From NCBI GenBank assembly GCA_003024785.1, contig PUQB01000162.1:239655-303654 (forward strand): a stretch of DNA of 64,000 nucleotides. Reading direction: 5' to 3'. Numbering within the stretch: position 1 is the stretch's first letter; every line of letters begins with the position of its first letter. This DNA is from Selaginella tamariscina (taxonomy: Eukaryota; Streptophyta; Lycopodiopsida; Selaginellales; Selaginellaceae). Positions 1-12,735 of the stretch are shown here, one piece after another. The notes under the pieces are model-generated. The model made no database searches. It saw only the letters and a list, made by a program, of their open reading frames with translations, and was not told where the DNA came from. Position numbers and translations under genes: made by a program.

Positions 1-1509
1 CATCCCTCGAACCCTAAAGGATAACTTTAGGATCCTATCCCAGTAAACCTAGACAGGCTCATGCCTTAACCCACAAATGAGATGTGTCTCACACATACCC
101 CCATGACAGAGCCAAGGCATTGTCACTTACCCCTTGAGGAATCACCCTCATTCGGAAGTACAACCCCTTTAGGGCGACAGGGGGTACCCTGAACCACGAC
201 TAACCCCTAAGGGTTTGAGTGGCCAAGTTATACCCTAGACCTAGAGCTAGTACTTAGTGAGGACACGAGTGTGTGCCGTAGGCGGACTCGAGTGTTCTGC
301 TAAGCAAACTCCTTAAGGCTAAGTTTGGATAACCCTAAGTACATGACCTTGCGAGTGCTTCACGAAAAGAGCTCCTACTAACAGGCTTAGGTTGTTCAAC
401 CCTTGGATTCCAATGAGAACATTCCCCTAGCCAAGTGTGCCAAAGCACACCTAGTTACGAGACCTAACCTCCCTTGAGGCGATGCCTAAGGTTTAGCACC
501 CTAGTGCGAGCACAAACATGTATCTTTGCTAGAGTATCCAACCCCTTGGTGACAAGCCCATGACACAACCCCGAAGGGCGTGCCTTAGGTGTTGTATCGT
601 GTGACGTCTAATCCAGTTTCATATCTCCATGTGACACTACCTTCCATGATGTGGGCTATCATGCCATAACCCTTAAATTCAAGAGTTGCACCAAATACCA
701 CAAACGTGGCTCCTAAATGCCAACTCTAGAACCCCTTAGTGAACCCTTAGGAACTAGGTAATGTGAACCTATCAAACAAGATCCCATGTCTACAGTTAGA
801 CAAGGACACGGATGTGCCTTGCTTGGCCATGAGTGCTACACCTAACTTGACGTGGAGGAGGAGGCTGGAGACAAGCCTCAACCTCTGCCTTTTGGAGTGC
901 ATTCCAGCAAGACCTTCTAGGCATGGATTTGCTAACGTTAAGGGTAAGCTACCCTGAAGGTGGGACGTACCCTTGTCATTTGAAAGTTAGGGCGGCACAA
1001 TAACGATAAAAGCTATAAAGCTTGCACCAAAAGAGCAAAGAACTCAATCATGAACCCAAGAGCTCTCCTACTACATACTCTACTACTTATTTATGTGACG
1101 GAGCCCCCCTTCCCCCCCCCCTCTTTTCCTGTATGTGTAAGTGGGTTGGCATGGAATGCCAGCCCCTTAGTTAATGAAATGAGTTTTGCACACTAACCCC
1201 TACCCCTAAACCCTACCCAAGGGGGTGGGGGTTTTAGGGTGTGGGTTAGGTCAACCCTAGGGGTGTTCCTAACCCTATTTAACATGCCAAACTCATCTAA
1301 CTGGGACGTCAAAATTAGAAAGTAAGTGCTACCTTTGCTTAAAGTTTCTCGCAATATTTAAGGACAGCCGGCGGACTACCCCTAAACACCTAAGTGCACT
1401 AAGCAGGGCTGTTTCTCACTACATCTAAGGTCTGTCAACATAGTACAGTAGGTAATAACAATCAACCTCCAAAGTAAAAGGGTCGAGTCATAATAAAAAC
1501 TATGACACA
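1..1509 (-). repeat. LTR of LARD-like element, copy 1 (cut by window edge)
   Basis: This stretch is collinear with the LTR at 52662-54378; base 1 matches about 52847, so the outer part lies outside the window. It ends in ...GACACA at 1509 and is followed by a pyrimidine tract that reads as a polypurine tract on the minus strand, which sets the element's orientation. Small ORFs inside it, such as 763-957, are not conserved as proteins and I do not call them. A telomere-motif foldback sits at about 1197-1265. Confidence 0.75.
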
Positions 1510-3455
1510 CTCCTCGCCTTTGAAAATGTCAATGATTGTCTAACTCCAAGACTAGATAATGTTAAAAAAAAAACTAACCAAAATTAACATATCACTCTAT
1601 GTGGAGTTAGCCAAAAGTTCACATAATTTTTACCCCCCTTGCATTATGCGAAACCAAGTACTTCAGAATCGTCATTCACTGAGTTGTAAACTCAGCTGCC
1701 AAAGGCACCACCTGTGACATGAAGTCACTTGGAAACCTTTTGCACATTTGACATGCATACAACACAATGGTTAATTTCTTTACTTAACTAGAATTTATAT
1801 TGGACTTGGTTAACAAGAAATAAAGGCTTGCTTTATTCCTTAATATCAAACGTTGTTGACAACCTTTGTCATCTAACACACAATAACCACTTCTCAAATG
1901 TTTGACCAAACGCCTTTGCATTTCTTTGATTTTCCAATGGTCCCACATCTCCACATACTATGGTATTATAGCCTTACATTTTGCATCCCTTGGTGTTTCT
2001 CGTTACCCCTTTTTATAAGGGTTTGCGACTATACCTATCCCTTGTTAGTATATAGTTACGCCAAATTAAGTATGAGACTTTTATCGGAATCAAGCTCTTT
2101 TCCAATACAAGAGTACTATTCATAAAACCCTGTTCTTTGTAAACATGTCAATCTGGCTAAAGGCAATCACAAAGGCGCATGGTTGTATACATGTATACAA
2201 CAAGGTCTTGCCAACCAACCAACTGCCATCCACTTGGTGTGTTATTAACATAAATTTATTCTTGATAAGAATCAAATTTACTCAAATCTGCGACTAAGTG
2301 TGATAGCCTTACTATTCATCTTTCGCAACCAACTTTGTATTCTTTTATAACACCGACCAGTTCATGGACCAGATAAGCTAACATACATTTCTTATAAAAC
2401 AATGTGGAAACCATGAAATTCAACCCATCTCTAGTGCCTCAATCGGTGATCTTTAGATAGCACGTGTCTTAACTAACACTCTCGTTGTACTATTTCCCAA
2501 AGAGCATATCATACCAATAACTCCTAACTCTTTATCTCACTAAGTTCAAAATACCGAATTTCAAAACTTAATTTCCATGATAAGAGTCTCCATGAACTTG
2601 TAATATTGCACGCCTTCATAATATTATATTTATTTCCAACTTTCAAATTGATTATATAAATGTTTCTCAACATTATACCGAAGTATAGCATTTCTACTAA
2701 TTTGAGCAATTAGTGTTTTGACAAGTAATCTTTAAACTAATCCTTATTCCATAAATAGTTACAATTTTGATATTGATACTCTCGAACTGATAACGATCGT
2801 CTTAACATCCAAATCCTAAGTTTAGTAAATAGTTATTACATTAGTGAATATAACCTTCCAATCGTATCAATTTATCGACATGGTTACAATATAATATGGA
2901 CATTGTTTTAGTTTATATAAATTAAATTTCAGTTTTAAGATGGAAATATAATGGTACTTCAATATTTGAGGAACTGTTCATATACTAAGAGGAATTATGA
3001 ATTAGTGTTTGGTTCATCTACTGATTTAATATATATTATCTTATACATTAATATTATCAGACATTGAAACACCACACTAACTTCATGTTTCAGTTATATC
3101 TCTTAATTCAGTAGATCTTTCCAAACATGAATAAGATATCTAGTTTAGTATATTGAACTAAAATACATTATTCATTAGACACTAATAATTTAAAAAGTAC
3201 CACATTGCTCCTCAAACAATGTATTGAAAAATACCTCATTTCTCAACTAACTTGAAAACATGTTTCAAAAGTACTGCCCTTACCAAAATGTTAAATTCAA
3301 ATCCACTTGAATCTTTATATTTCATGATTATGGCCACCTCATGTGATTATAATTAAGTTTCAATATTGAGCGCTCCAAACTTAATATTCAAGAGATATTA
3401 TACCATACTTTGCCAAGTCATTTATAATAATCTTAGAAAGACTGTCACAAATACT
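1510..3455 (-). mobile_element. Non-coding internal part of LARD-like element, copy 1
   Basis: The segment follows 54379-56091 and then 61001-61330 of the second copy, without the gypsy insertion present there. The similarity stops near 3455, so this copy lacks the rest of the internal region and its other LTR. No gag, protease, reverse transcriptase or integrase motif is visible in any frame. It preserves the uninterrupted target site of the nested gypsy element at about 3151-3160. Confidence 0.7.
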
Positions 3456-3539
3456 TCCAATGCTACTCTATAATATATATATATATATACACACACACAT
3501 ATAAAGACACGTTTCTTCAACGTAATCCGTATTGAGAGC

Positions 3540-5210
3540 AAATTTTATATTCATGAACTACATTAATTCATAAGAAGCTGTTACAATATGAAAAAATATA
3601 TATTTATTATTTATTTATTATGGACAATTTACAATTTTAAATAAGAAATTTATACTATATATATATATATATACACACATATATACATACTTATTTTATA
3701 TACTATATACATTTACCTATTACATATATTTAAAATTTTACTATTTAATATTATTAAAATTTTATTATTTATGATATTTCTTTTAAAATGATTTACACTC
3801 AAAATTTTAAAATAAAAATTTATAAATTAAATAATAATTTAATGATAAAATTTTAGATGAAAATTTAAATAAATTTTCAAAAAAGAGTTTAAAATAGAGG
3901 AAATATATAAATGTAACTTATACTGATGATGATGATGTACGTACATAAGAATTCATATATTATGAGTTACTATTTTCTAACAGTGTCAAATAATTAATAA
4001 TCTGTATATGTCTAAATTTAAATTGGTTGATAGTAGTGAATTTTTTTTCTTTATAAATTTATTATTATATAAACGTGCTGAATGAAAATTATGTCAACTT
4101 TGTAAATTCTACTAACTTTTGGAATATGCATACAGTTTTTCAAAGTGTTAAAACTTTCATGAATTTCATTTAGTCTTTACACATCACTACATTGGAATAG
4201 ATAATTTTATACTATGTAAGTTTTAAAAGACTTTATGTTGTATAGAAAATTGTAATGTTAAGAAAACATCTGAAATGTGTTTATACAGACTGTAATATAT
4301 ATATATTTATTTATTTTTGTATGTATGTGTCTGTACAGATACATAGTCTTAGCCCATAGTTGCAACCACACGCTGTTTACATATTCTTCCTATAGACTTT
4401 AATTTCATATAATGTCATAATAAAATATTGTGTAAAAATAAAGAATATCCAATGTTTCAAATATAATTTCAATATTAGTAATTTCTTCATACTGGCAAGA
4501 AATCAGACTAATTTTTATGTTGAATATGTTATAAATACACCTTAATACATTAAAATTATCAATTAAAAAACAGTTATAAGATTATAAAAACTTTGGACAA
4601 TCGGCGTCTGGACACCTTTTATGAATCCGGAATTTTAAAATGGAACACGCAAAAGAATCACATACTATAATTATATAGAAATATCCTTTTAGACCATACG
4701 CCTTATATGTATACAATCTTTAATTATAGACAAATACACATCTAGGTATACATGCAACTCAAGTTTGCAAACATGTTACTGTTCATTGCTGCCTATTTTA
4801 TCTTCGTAAAGCACCTTAAAATGTTTCGGCAGTCGTGATTGTTAGAGAGAAAATATGAGCTCCTTTTTGTATTGTTTTATTTGGCTTGGAACTCTTTCAC
4901 TTTAACAGGTGACTCTTGCTTGACAAATCTATGACCACTCTTCTTTTTCTTTAATTTCTATTTCAATCCAATTTGTCTTTATATATTATGTAACAGTATA
5001 TTTTATAAAAGTTCTAGTATATTTATATTTATAAATTGTGACTATTTTATATTTATTTGAAATAGCACAATATAAATATTTATATATGTATGTAGAGATA
5101 TATAATTATCTTGTCAATTTTATTTATGATACTATATTTCTTAAATATAAATGATTAATTTTACACGCATTGAAAATATTTAATTGTGTTGATATTCACA
5201 TTTATTTATT
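3540..5210 (+). repeat. Dispersed AT-rich repeat, copy 1
   Basis: About 1.4 kb from 3780 to 5210 recurs in direct orientation at 14750-16570, with shared landmarks such as gagagaaaatatgagctcct (4849 and 16214). The outer 3540-4010 recurs inverted at 25130-25640. No coding potential and no clear terminal repeats were seen, so the class is unknown. A (TA)n/(CA)n tract at 3474-3500 separates it from the LARD-like element. Confidence 0.6.
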
Positions 5211-5610
5211 GTGGCCATTTCTTTAAATTGATTTAATTTATATATGATTAATTTTACGTTCTTTTATATTCAATATGATTTAACAATTATTGATAAAAAA
5301 ATTATTAGACCCGTCAAGTATATATGTGTATGTTGGGTAGGTTTTACTGTACAGCCCCTCTCCCTTAATCACAATTAATTAAGTTAATAATTTTATATGT
5401 ATTTAGAGGATAAAGACCTTCAGGGTTAATACATTTCATCTATATATAAGATTGGTATATAAACTTTTTTTTAAATACATGTTTATTTTTGGTTTTTAGT
5501 ATTTGCCAATTAATCAATTTTTAATTAATTACCACTAATAGGGAGGCTGTATACCATATTCCTTGAAGACTTAGCACAACAATTACGTATAGTTAAAGTT
5601 TGATTGAGGC
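5211..5610. other. AT-rich intergenic sequence
   Basis: This stretch runs from the end of the dispersed repeat to the LINE insertion point. I see no gene, RNA or terminal repeat in it. Confidence 0.5.
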
Positions 5611-5631
5611 AACATAACCATTAAATACATT
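5611..5631. repeat. Target-site duplication of LINE, left copy
   Basis: The 21 bases starting aacataaccattaaatac recur exactly at 14534-14554 on the other side of the LINE. Long, variable target duplications are typical of target-primed reverse transcription. Confidence 0.85.
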
Positions 5632-5639
5632 AACTATTA

Positions 5640-8600
5640 TGCACCAGCAGAGAGATGGTCGAGAGAGTGCACCCAACTGTGGAAGCAACTACTGGATTGG
5701 CTACTTGGGGATGTAGAGGAGTGGCTGCTTGCTGGAGACTTCAACATGTTGGAGCTGGAAGACGATTCGACAAACCCAATCATGGTAGGGCAGACATTGA
5801 ATGCAGCACAGGGGCAACGTGAGCAACAAGCCTGGAGAGCTTTGAGAGTAGCGATGGGGATCTCGGATGCCTATGAAATGGAGAGGTTTATTCTGCACAT
5901 CCCTAGATACACGTGGATAGGGACTCTTCCAGGTGGAGCCAAGATTGGCAAGCGACTTGACCGCTTCTACCTCTCTGCTTGGTTTATGGAGCGAAGTGGC
6001 ATTCTTGGGTGCCGTCAGGAATTCAGGATATCAGATCACTCACCAGTTCTCCTCACGGTAAAGTGTTCAGCACAACCAGGTGCTAATGTGAGGCCTGTAG
6101 CAATTACTAGGAGACTTGTAAGGGACCCGTAAGTGATGAACCGCATGGAGGAGGAATGGAGAAGGAGATCAGAGAATGGAGATGCTGACCTGGTGGGATT
6201 CTTAAGATATGCGTCGACGTCTTGTCGGGAAGAGCAACGGGTGCGACACTCAAAGGTCTTTGGACGTATCCGAGCGGTCCGTGGTAGCCTTGCTACTTGC
6301 CAACGTTTGCTAGCTAGATATGTTGACCATCCATGGCTAACTGCAAGGGAGGAGAGCCTACAAAACCACCTTGAGCAGTTGGAGAGTGAGAAAGCAGGGA
6401 CTGTCATCGACTCAGGGATTTGAGATGGTATAAAAGTGAGAGAAACTGGATGCTGAATTCTCGAGTGATCCGGCCGACGTCGAAAGGAACATCAATCTTT
6501 GGATTACGAGATTCTATAGGGATTACATGGACCGATGTAGATGGCATGCTGATGTGGGATCTCAGTACTTTGAACAACTCTTTCTAGTGAACCATGGACA
6601 GAGACAGTTGTATGCATGCACGGTGGTGTGGTTGGCGCTTGTTCCGAGGGTTATAGAGGAGATGCAATTGATTCTGCAAAAGCCCTTCACGGTCACTGAA
6701 CTGCGGCAAGCAATGTTGGCACTCAATGGGCGTGATAAGTCGCCGGGGCTGGATGGTCTCCCAATGGAGTTCTTTGCACAAGCATGGCATTGGCTGGGAG
6801 AAGCTGTGCTTCAGGAATGGATTGTGGCAAAGAAGCAACCCACTACTTCCTTGGGCAGATGCAATCACGGAAGGTGTAATTGCTCTAATCCCGAAGGAGG
6901 GACTGGCAGACTTGGCGAGGTGCGAAGTTGGAGGCCGATCACAATGCTCAACTCGGTGTACAAGATATACGCTAAAGCGATGGCGACTCGGCTGCAACCA
7001 GTGATGCGAGTGGTGATCAACCATGCACAGAATGGATTCCTACAAGGAAGACAACTACGAGAATCTGGCCACGATGTTGTTAGGAGAAACCATTAGGGAG
7101 GAACAGGTTCCGTATTGTGCACTACTGCTGGATGGAGAAAAGGCTTATGCGGTAGATTGGACTTCCTGGAAGGTACGATGTTGAGGATGGGCTTTCCTCA
7201 ACCATTCATTAAGTGGACTGCCCGACTTTATAGGAATTCAGGTAGCCGTCTCTTGATCAACGGCTATCTAGGTCGACATGTGTACCTCCAGCGATCTGTT
7301 CGCCAAGGGTGTCCTTTGGCACCCTACCTTTTCCTCATACAGGCGGAAGCGATGCACGCGTTCCTGACACGTCTTGTCCGGCCCCTGTCTATGGGATACC
7401 CCTACCACAGTCACAGTGCACAGGAGCTCTTGACCTCCAGTTGCACAGGAACTACTTGGGAGCTACTTTGCAGATGACACGTGCTTCCTGGTGCGCGGAA
7501 CGTGGGAGAACCTGGATAGACTCAAGCACTTGCTGGATCGTTTTAACATTGCAGCTGGAGCAAGGACCAATTGGCATAAGTCGAAAGGGATCTGGTTTAG
7601 TGAGCAGCCACGGTTGAATTGGGGGTCTCAGTGGGGCTTTGATTGGTTAGAGCGGGAGCAAACAACGAGATACCTGGGTGTGCAGGTGGGTGCCCAATAT
7701 GACCTGGACGACAGAGTGCATTTGTGCTGCAACGTCTTCTCGGCCATCTCACACGGTGGGGAGCCGTAAACTATCTTTACCAGCCAGAGCTATTGTAGCC
7801 AATGCGGTCTTGCTAGGATCCTTGTGGTTCTACGCGGGCATATGGAGCCTTACGGATAGAACCCTTAAGGAGATACAATTGCTGGTTAGGCCTATGTCTG
7901 GCAGGGCGATTTGTCCAGGAGGAAGTACCAGGCACGTGTTCGGTGGGATTCTTGTGCGAGATCACGTGAGCACAAGGTGGTTTAGGATTGGTTCCCCCGG
8001 GCCCGACAGCGAAGGCTTTGCTGGTGAAGATGGTGATTCGCAGCCTATTTCCCGGCAATCAAGCATGGAAGATCATGCTCCGGGCAAGGATGCTACGAAT
8101 CAAACCAAGACGTCCGTCCAAAGTGCAGGGAGCGCAGTGGGCAGAGGACCCGAGGTGGTTGTTCAGCCGCCACCGTTCAGGGACGCGTCTACAAGGGGGT
8201 CGTTTAGTGGCACTTTTTGAGATACTGGAGGAACTTCGGGCCACGCTGCAGCTAGTAATGCCATCCAGGTTGGAGGAGGTCACTTCTATGCCCTTATTCC
8301 TACATGACTTGGTTCATCCAGAGGGTATCGGGATCCCAGTGGGTGATGAGCGCATGCCCCAGGGTGTAAAGCTGCTATCGTCGATGGCATGCGGCAGGTT
8401 TACGAACGGTTGGCCAACTGAGGATCTGGACATGAGACAAGGAGCAGCGATTGAATGGGTCCGACAATGGGAGCCGAACAGATCCCAGCGGAGATTAACA
8501 GCTAGTGAGATCACAGCCATTAAAATCCTAGCGTCTGCTCAAGTGCAAGTGCTCAAGCCTTTCGGTGGTGTCTGGCCACAACCAATATGCAGGACTAGCG

Positions 8601-8807
8601 ACTGGGTAGTTCTAGCAGGTACAATATGGTATGTAGCGCATCTGGAGGCAGCGAGGGAGCATGTTTCCAGCCAGTAGGGAAGGTTTGCTTACGCCTCACA
8701 TAGTTAGCTTCATCCCTTACCAAAGCTTGTGGATCTCAACTGGTCAGGGTGGTCAACATGAGCCCAAAGCGGCCGGTGGTGGATCCGCAGGTACGTCATG
8801 GAAAGTG
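5640..8807 (+). pseudogene. LINE ORF2: endonuclease and reverse transcriptase
   Basis: The endonuclease part shows LAGDFNM, then DRFYLS and SDHSPVLL near 5735-6060, its usual C-terminal signatures. The reverse transcriptase region shows KSPGLDG (about 6740), WRPITMLNSVYKIYAKAMA (about 6930-6985), a GFLQGRQ motif, a DGEKAY segment corresponding to motif A (about 7130), RQGCPLAPYLF (about 7300) and FADD (about 7470), followed by RYLGVQVG (about 7670). These follow the standard order of non-LTR reverse transcriptases. Frames switch repeatedly, with stops near 6130, 6421 and 7095. The segment 7770-8807 is the downstream connector and is cut by the LTR element at 8808. Confidence 0.85.
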
Positions 8808-8812
8808 GTACC
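8808..8812. repeat. Target-site duplication GTACC, left copy
   Basis: GTACC directly precedes the left LTR and recurs at 13469-13473 directly after the right LTR. A 5-bp duplication is the usual footprint of gypsy-type integrases. Confidence 0.9.
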
Positions 8813-9564
8813 TGTTAAAGGTAAAATATTAGGAGCATAGGACGTCCTATGTGGAGAGAATAAGGGTAGGAAGGTTTGTAGTAAGCATGAAAGGAAAGGC
8901 TGTGAAGGAGGAAAATCCTTACCGAGAGGAAAAGGGCGTAAGGAAAAGGAAAGAAAGGCTGTGAAGGAGGAAAATCCTTACCGAGAGGAAAAGGTGTGTA
9001 AGGAAAAGGAAAGAAAGGTTGAAGGAGGAAAATCCTTACCGAGAGGAAAAGGTGAGTAAGGAAAAGGAAGGAAAGGTTATGAAGGAGGAAAATCCTTATC
9101 GAGAGGAAAAGGTGAGTAAGGAAAAGGAAAAGGAAATATCAGAAGGAAAAGGATGACGTGGCGAGAGGAAGGGTAGTTAAATAGTTAGGGCAAGGAGAAG
9201 GGGTCTCCAGAAGGGTCTCCACAAGAAGTTCTAACAGAGAAGGGTCTCCATTTGAAGTTCCAGCAGGAGATAAAGGTTCTCTACACTTTGTCTCTTGTAT
9301 TCATGTTAGTAATGAAAGGTGCATATTATAAGATCTTGTGTGTATGTATGTGTACTCTCAATGAATGGATCTAACAAGGCAATAGCCAAAATCCGTTCTT
9401 GCCCTTGACTTTGGAGACCAGTCATTGTGGCTTTGAGAGAAGGTGTTTTGATATATATATGTGTGAGAGTTGAAGGAAAGAAAGTGTGTAGCCTTTCCTA
9501 AAGGCTAGGAGAAAGGAAACCGGTTAAACAGGAAAAGGTGGGATTTCCGTTTTCCTGTTTAACA
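8813..9564 (+). repeat. Left LTR of gag-protease element
   Basis: The LTR begins TGTTAAAGGTAAAATATTAG and ends TTTAACA. It matches 12736-13468 with small indels. It contains about four copies of a purine-rich 60-bp repeat (8890-9125). TTTGGCGACCACGGAGG follows directly and is the candidate primer-binding site; the tRNA was not identified. Confidence 0.9.
8890..9125 (+). repeat. Purine-rich tandem repeat inside left LTR
   Basis: About four imperfect copies of a unit of about 60 bp are present; each holds gaaggaggaaaatcctta followed by ccgagaggaaaa. The units differ by small indels from the more regular array in the right LTR. Confidence 0.85.
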
Positions 9565-10052
9565 TTTGGCGACCACGGAGGGATTTCGCCATTGCAGTGT
9601 TAGCATTCATTGAGAAAAGAGGCTAAAAAGATAGAATTCTCATTCTGAAAAAGGCTCAGAAGGTGTAGAGCCGGATGTGTAAAGGAGAAGGAATGAATGG
9701 AACCTTGGAGGAACCATCGTCCTGATCCAGCCTTAGCTGATCAAAGGAACCAAAGGCAGGCCAATAGAGTGGCTAACAGCAACCTGAAACTGACGAAAAT
9801 AGACGTCAAAATATCCTTGTAAGATAGTAGAGGATATTGCAGAAACAATACAGAAATCTGAGGCTGATCCAGAGAATTGGAGGTATCAAACAGCTGGTTT
9901 AGAGGAGACTGTAGAGGAGGAAGGAGTGCCTGTTCATAACCGAGATTGCAAGGAGAAGGATCTCCTGAGAACTCCCGAAGAGGAAGGGAGGAAGGTGTAA
10001 GAGGAAATACACCAGAGCAAAGGGTTATTACAAATATGGCACTTTTCCGGGA

Positions 10053-11402
10053 ATGTTTGGGGGTACGGTGATGTATCCCACATTCTCTGCAGGAAAGAAA
10101 GAAAATCCGAAAAGGCACTTACAACAGTTTGAAGAGGTAGTAAAACTGTATAAGGTGACGGATGCAGAAAGGCTGCTTATATTTCCACATACATTGAAAG
10201 GAAATGCCTCTGACTGGTATTATGATTTAGAAAAGGAAGTCAGAGAGGATTATCAGAAGGTTACTGATGCTTTAAGGAATATTTCAGAAAGGAGGAATTG
10301 CCGGAGGAACATTTAGAGAAGTTAAGGACTATCCTTCAAGGCAAAACAGAAAAGATAGATGAATATACACACTTTTAAGAAACATGAGAAAAAGTGTAAG
10401 GCATATGTAAAGATGGATGCCTTATTGCAATGGTATAAGCAAGGGTTGCTAAAACCATATAGAGATCTAGCACTTACTATCAATGAAAAGGATAGAGAGG
10501 ATCTCATTGATCAATTAAAAATATATGAGAAGAAGAGAGGCAAATAGAAAAGATTGCAAAGGAAAGTTAAAGTATATGGAAGAAAGGAAGAATCCTCTGA
10601 TGAAGAAGAAGAGGAAGCTGATGTAGTAAAGGTTCGTAAATATCCAATAGATGAGAAAGCATTGGCTCAAATGATGAAAACTTAAAAGGAATGACAGTTA
10701 AGGAGGAGATAAAGGCAAAGGTATGGTGCACTAAATGTAACAATCCGGGCCATACGGTGGAGGAATGTAGGCTGCAACTGCCTACATGCCAAATCTGCAG
10801 AAAGGAAGGACATGTAGCCCAAACTGCAGACATTTCCTGAACCAGAATGTGGCTGGTATAGAGAGAGAAAGGAGAATGGATGAACGTCCACCTCCTAGAA
10901 GGTTCCCACCTAACAGGAATCGTGGGAATGATAGGAATGATAATGTTCCTTATGAGAACAGGAACAATATATATGGCAGAAGGAATGAAGTTCCTTATCA
11001 GAATAGGAACATGGATATTATGAGAGAAGATGATGTTCCTTACGAAAACAGAGAGGATAGGTATTATGGAGAAAGAAATGGTCCATACAATGGACGACAG
11101 AAGGATAGATCCTATAGAAAGAAATGATAAACAATATAGAGGAGAAGCAAGACCTTATCAAGGTCAAAGAGGCAGAAATGAGCAATATAATCAGGTCAAT
11201 GATAGACAAGGACCAGGGTAGGAATTTTCCTTCCCAGGTTTGTTATACATGTGGTGAAACAGGACATATCTCTAGGGAATGTCCTAGGCGGAATGTACAA
11301 CCTCCTACTTCCACCAGAATGACTAATGTACAGCCTACAACACGGCTTATTCAAATAGAGGAGGAAAAGATGAGTATCCACCTGTTGCAAGGGCAGTTAT
11401 AG
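10053..11402 (+). pseudogene. Retrotransposon gag polyprotein
   Basis: The N-terminal part has a retrotransposon Gag signature: FSAGKKENPKRHLQQFEEV, then PHTLKGNASDWYYDL (10053-10316). CCHC zinc knuckles follow: CTKCNNPGHTVEEC near 10725-10770, CQICRKEGH near 10785-10815, and CYTCGETGHISREC at about 11240-11285. Between them lies a repetitive Arg/Asn-rich stretch with repeated VPYENR-type units (about 10860-11110). Several frame changes split it into pieces. Gag would form the particle and bind the element RNA. Whether the breaks are real or assembly indels cannot be told from one copy. Confidence 0.8.
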
Positions 11403-11819
11403 CTCTTCAAAGAAGAAGAAGGAATCCTGTTATGATGGAGAAGGAGAGGTAGTTACTTTCCTAACAAGAAGGAGAGCTTGTTACAGGAAAAGGTAAACGA
11501 GCAGGAGCAGGATCCTGACCAGAAAGGTCAGACTGATAACGAATCAGAAGGTAACAAAGGTGATATAGATAAAGGTGAACAAAGTTTTTCATTATTACCA
11601 TTACATGATAAAACAATGGACTCCATGTATCACCAAGCTATAAATCAGGAGATAAAATTACGCTTGGACAGTTGATAAAGGTAGCTCCTTATATAAGAAA
11701 CCAGATATTAAATGCATTAAGTTAGTTCAACAAACATCACCTTCACGTGAAGGATATACAGTTTGTAAAATGGATAAGGAAGTACTTTGAAGGTGATTAT
11801 GATGGACAAGTTCCTTGCA

Positions 11820-12233
11820 TCACAGTATATGTGGGAAGAAATAAGTTAAAAACGAGTGTTAATAGATGGAGGTTCAGGTGTGAATTTTATTGAAGAAGGT
11901 GAATGTAAAAGGATGGGTTTAGGACCAATCCAACCTGCTCCATTTAACCTTAAAATGGCTGATCAACGAAGTGTAAGGTCACTAGACATAATGAGAGGAG
12001 TCACTATCACAGTAAAAGGATTCAAATATAGGATATCCTTGCTTATCCTACAAAAGAAGAAAAGGATCTATACTATGTTCTTAGCCAGACTATGGATTAA
12101 GTCTGATAAGGTTATTCAGAATGGAAGAACAGGAAAGATGATGGTAGAAGAAGGAGAAGGAAAACCAATGATCTGTAATCATACTAAAAGGTATGTTAAA
12201 AAGGAAATCCGACCTCTTGTTTTAGAAATATGA
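11820..12233 (+). pseudogene. Retropepsin-like aspartic protease
   Basis: The segment reads VLIDGGSGVNFI near 11855, a form of the catalytic D-(T/S/G)-G motif found in plant LTR-element proteases, followed by hydrophobic strands and RLWIKSDKVI. It lies downstream of the zinc knuckles as in a gag-pro polyprotein and ends with a stop at 12233. The catalytic motif is DGG rather than the usual DTG or DSG. Nothing resembling reverse transcriptase follows. Confidence 0.7.
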
Positions 12234-12735
12234 TTGGTTTAATGGGCTAGATGACAGAAAGAGGTAGAAATCCTGAAAGCATATCCTATTTAAAGGTCTT
12301 AACAAATTGACCTTCACGTAGTGCTAAAGGAAAGAAAACTGTTCAGCAGAAGGAAAACGACAGACCTGATTACAGAAAAGTTTTATAAGGCAATCCTGTA
12401 TAAGATTGATTTGCAGGAACAACCTTCAGAGTATACATATGTGTATACCACAGATCCTTTAAAGCAAATAACATAAACAAGAAAGGAAGCCAAAGAACAT
12501 AAAGGAAAAACTATTCAGGAACAGGAAGAGAAAGCAAATGCTGATCCTAAGGAACAAGATGCAGGAAATCAAGTGCTGCAACTTAAGGTATCAACTTCCA
12601 ACCAAGAACTTAGGAAAGTGAAGAACAACTTTTGGAAGTATAAAGGAGAGAATCCACAGTACCATGAAGATAACATCCAAAGGAAGGAATAGGATAGTTG
12701 CCGTGAGGACACAGCAACGAATAAGGAGGGGGCAG
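12234..12735 (+). other. Non-coding 3' internal region and polypurine tract
   Basis: No conserved domain is visible in the roughly 500 bases after the protease stop. The last bases, aaggagggggcag (12723-12735), form the polypurine tract directly before the right LTR. Confidence 0.65.

Noticed and set aside
763-957. 64-codon ORF in the LTR, with relatives at 53634
   Set aside because: The frame is not kept between LTR copies and no motif is present; chance ORF in a GC-richer LTR.
1-1300. Telomere or subtelomere array
   Set aside because: CCCTAA-type motifs are scattered, not tandem, and belong to an LTR present three times in the window.
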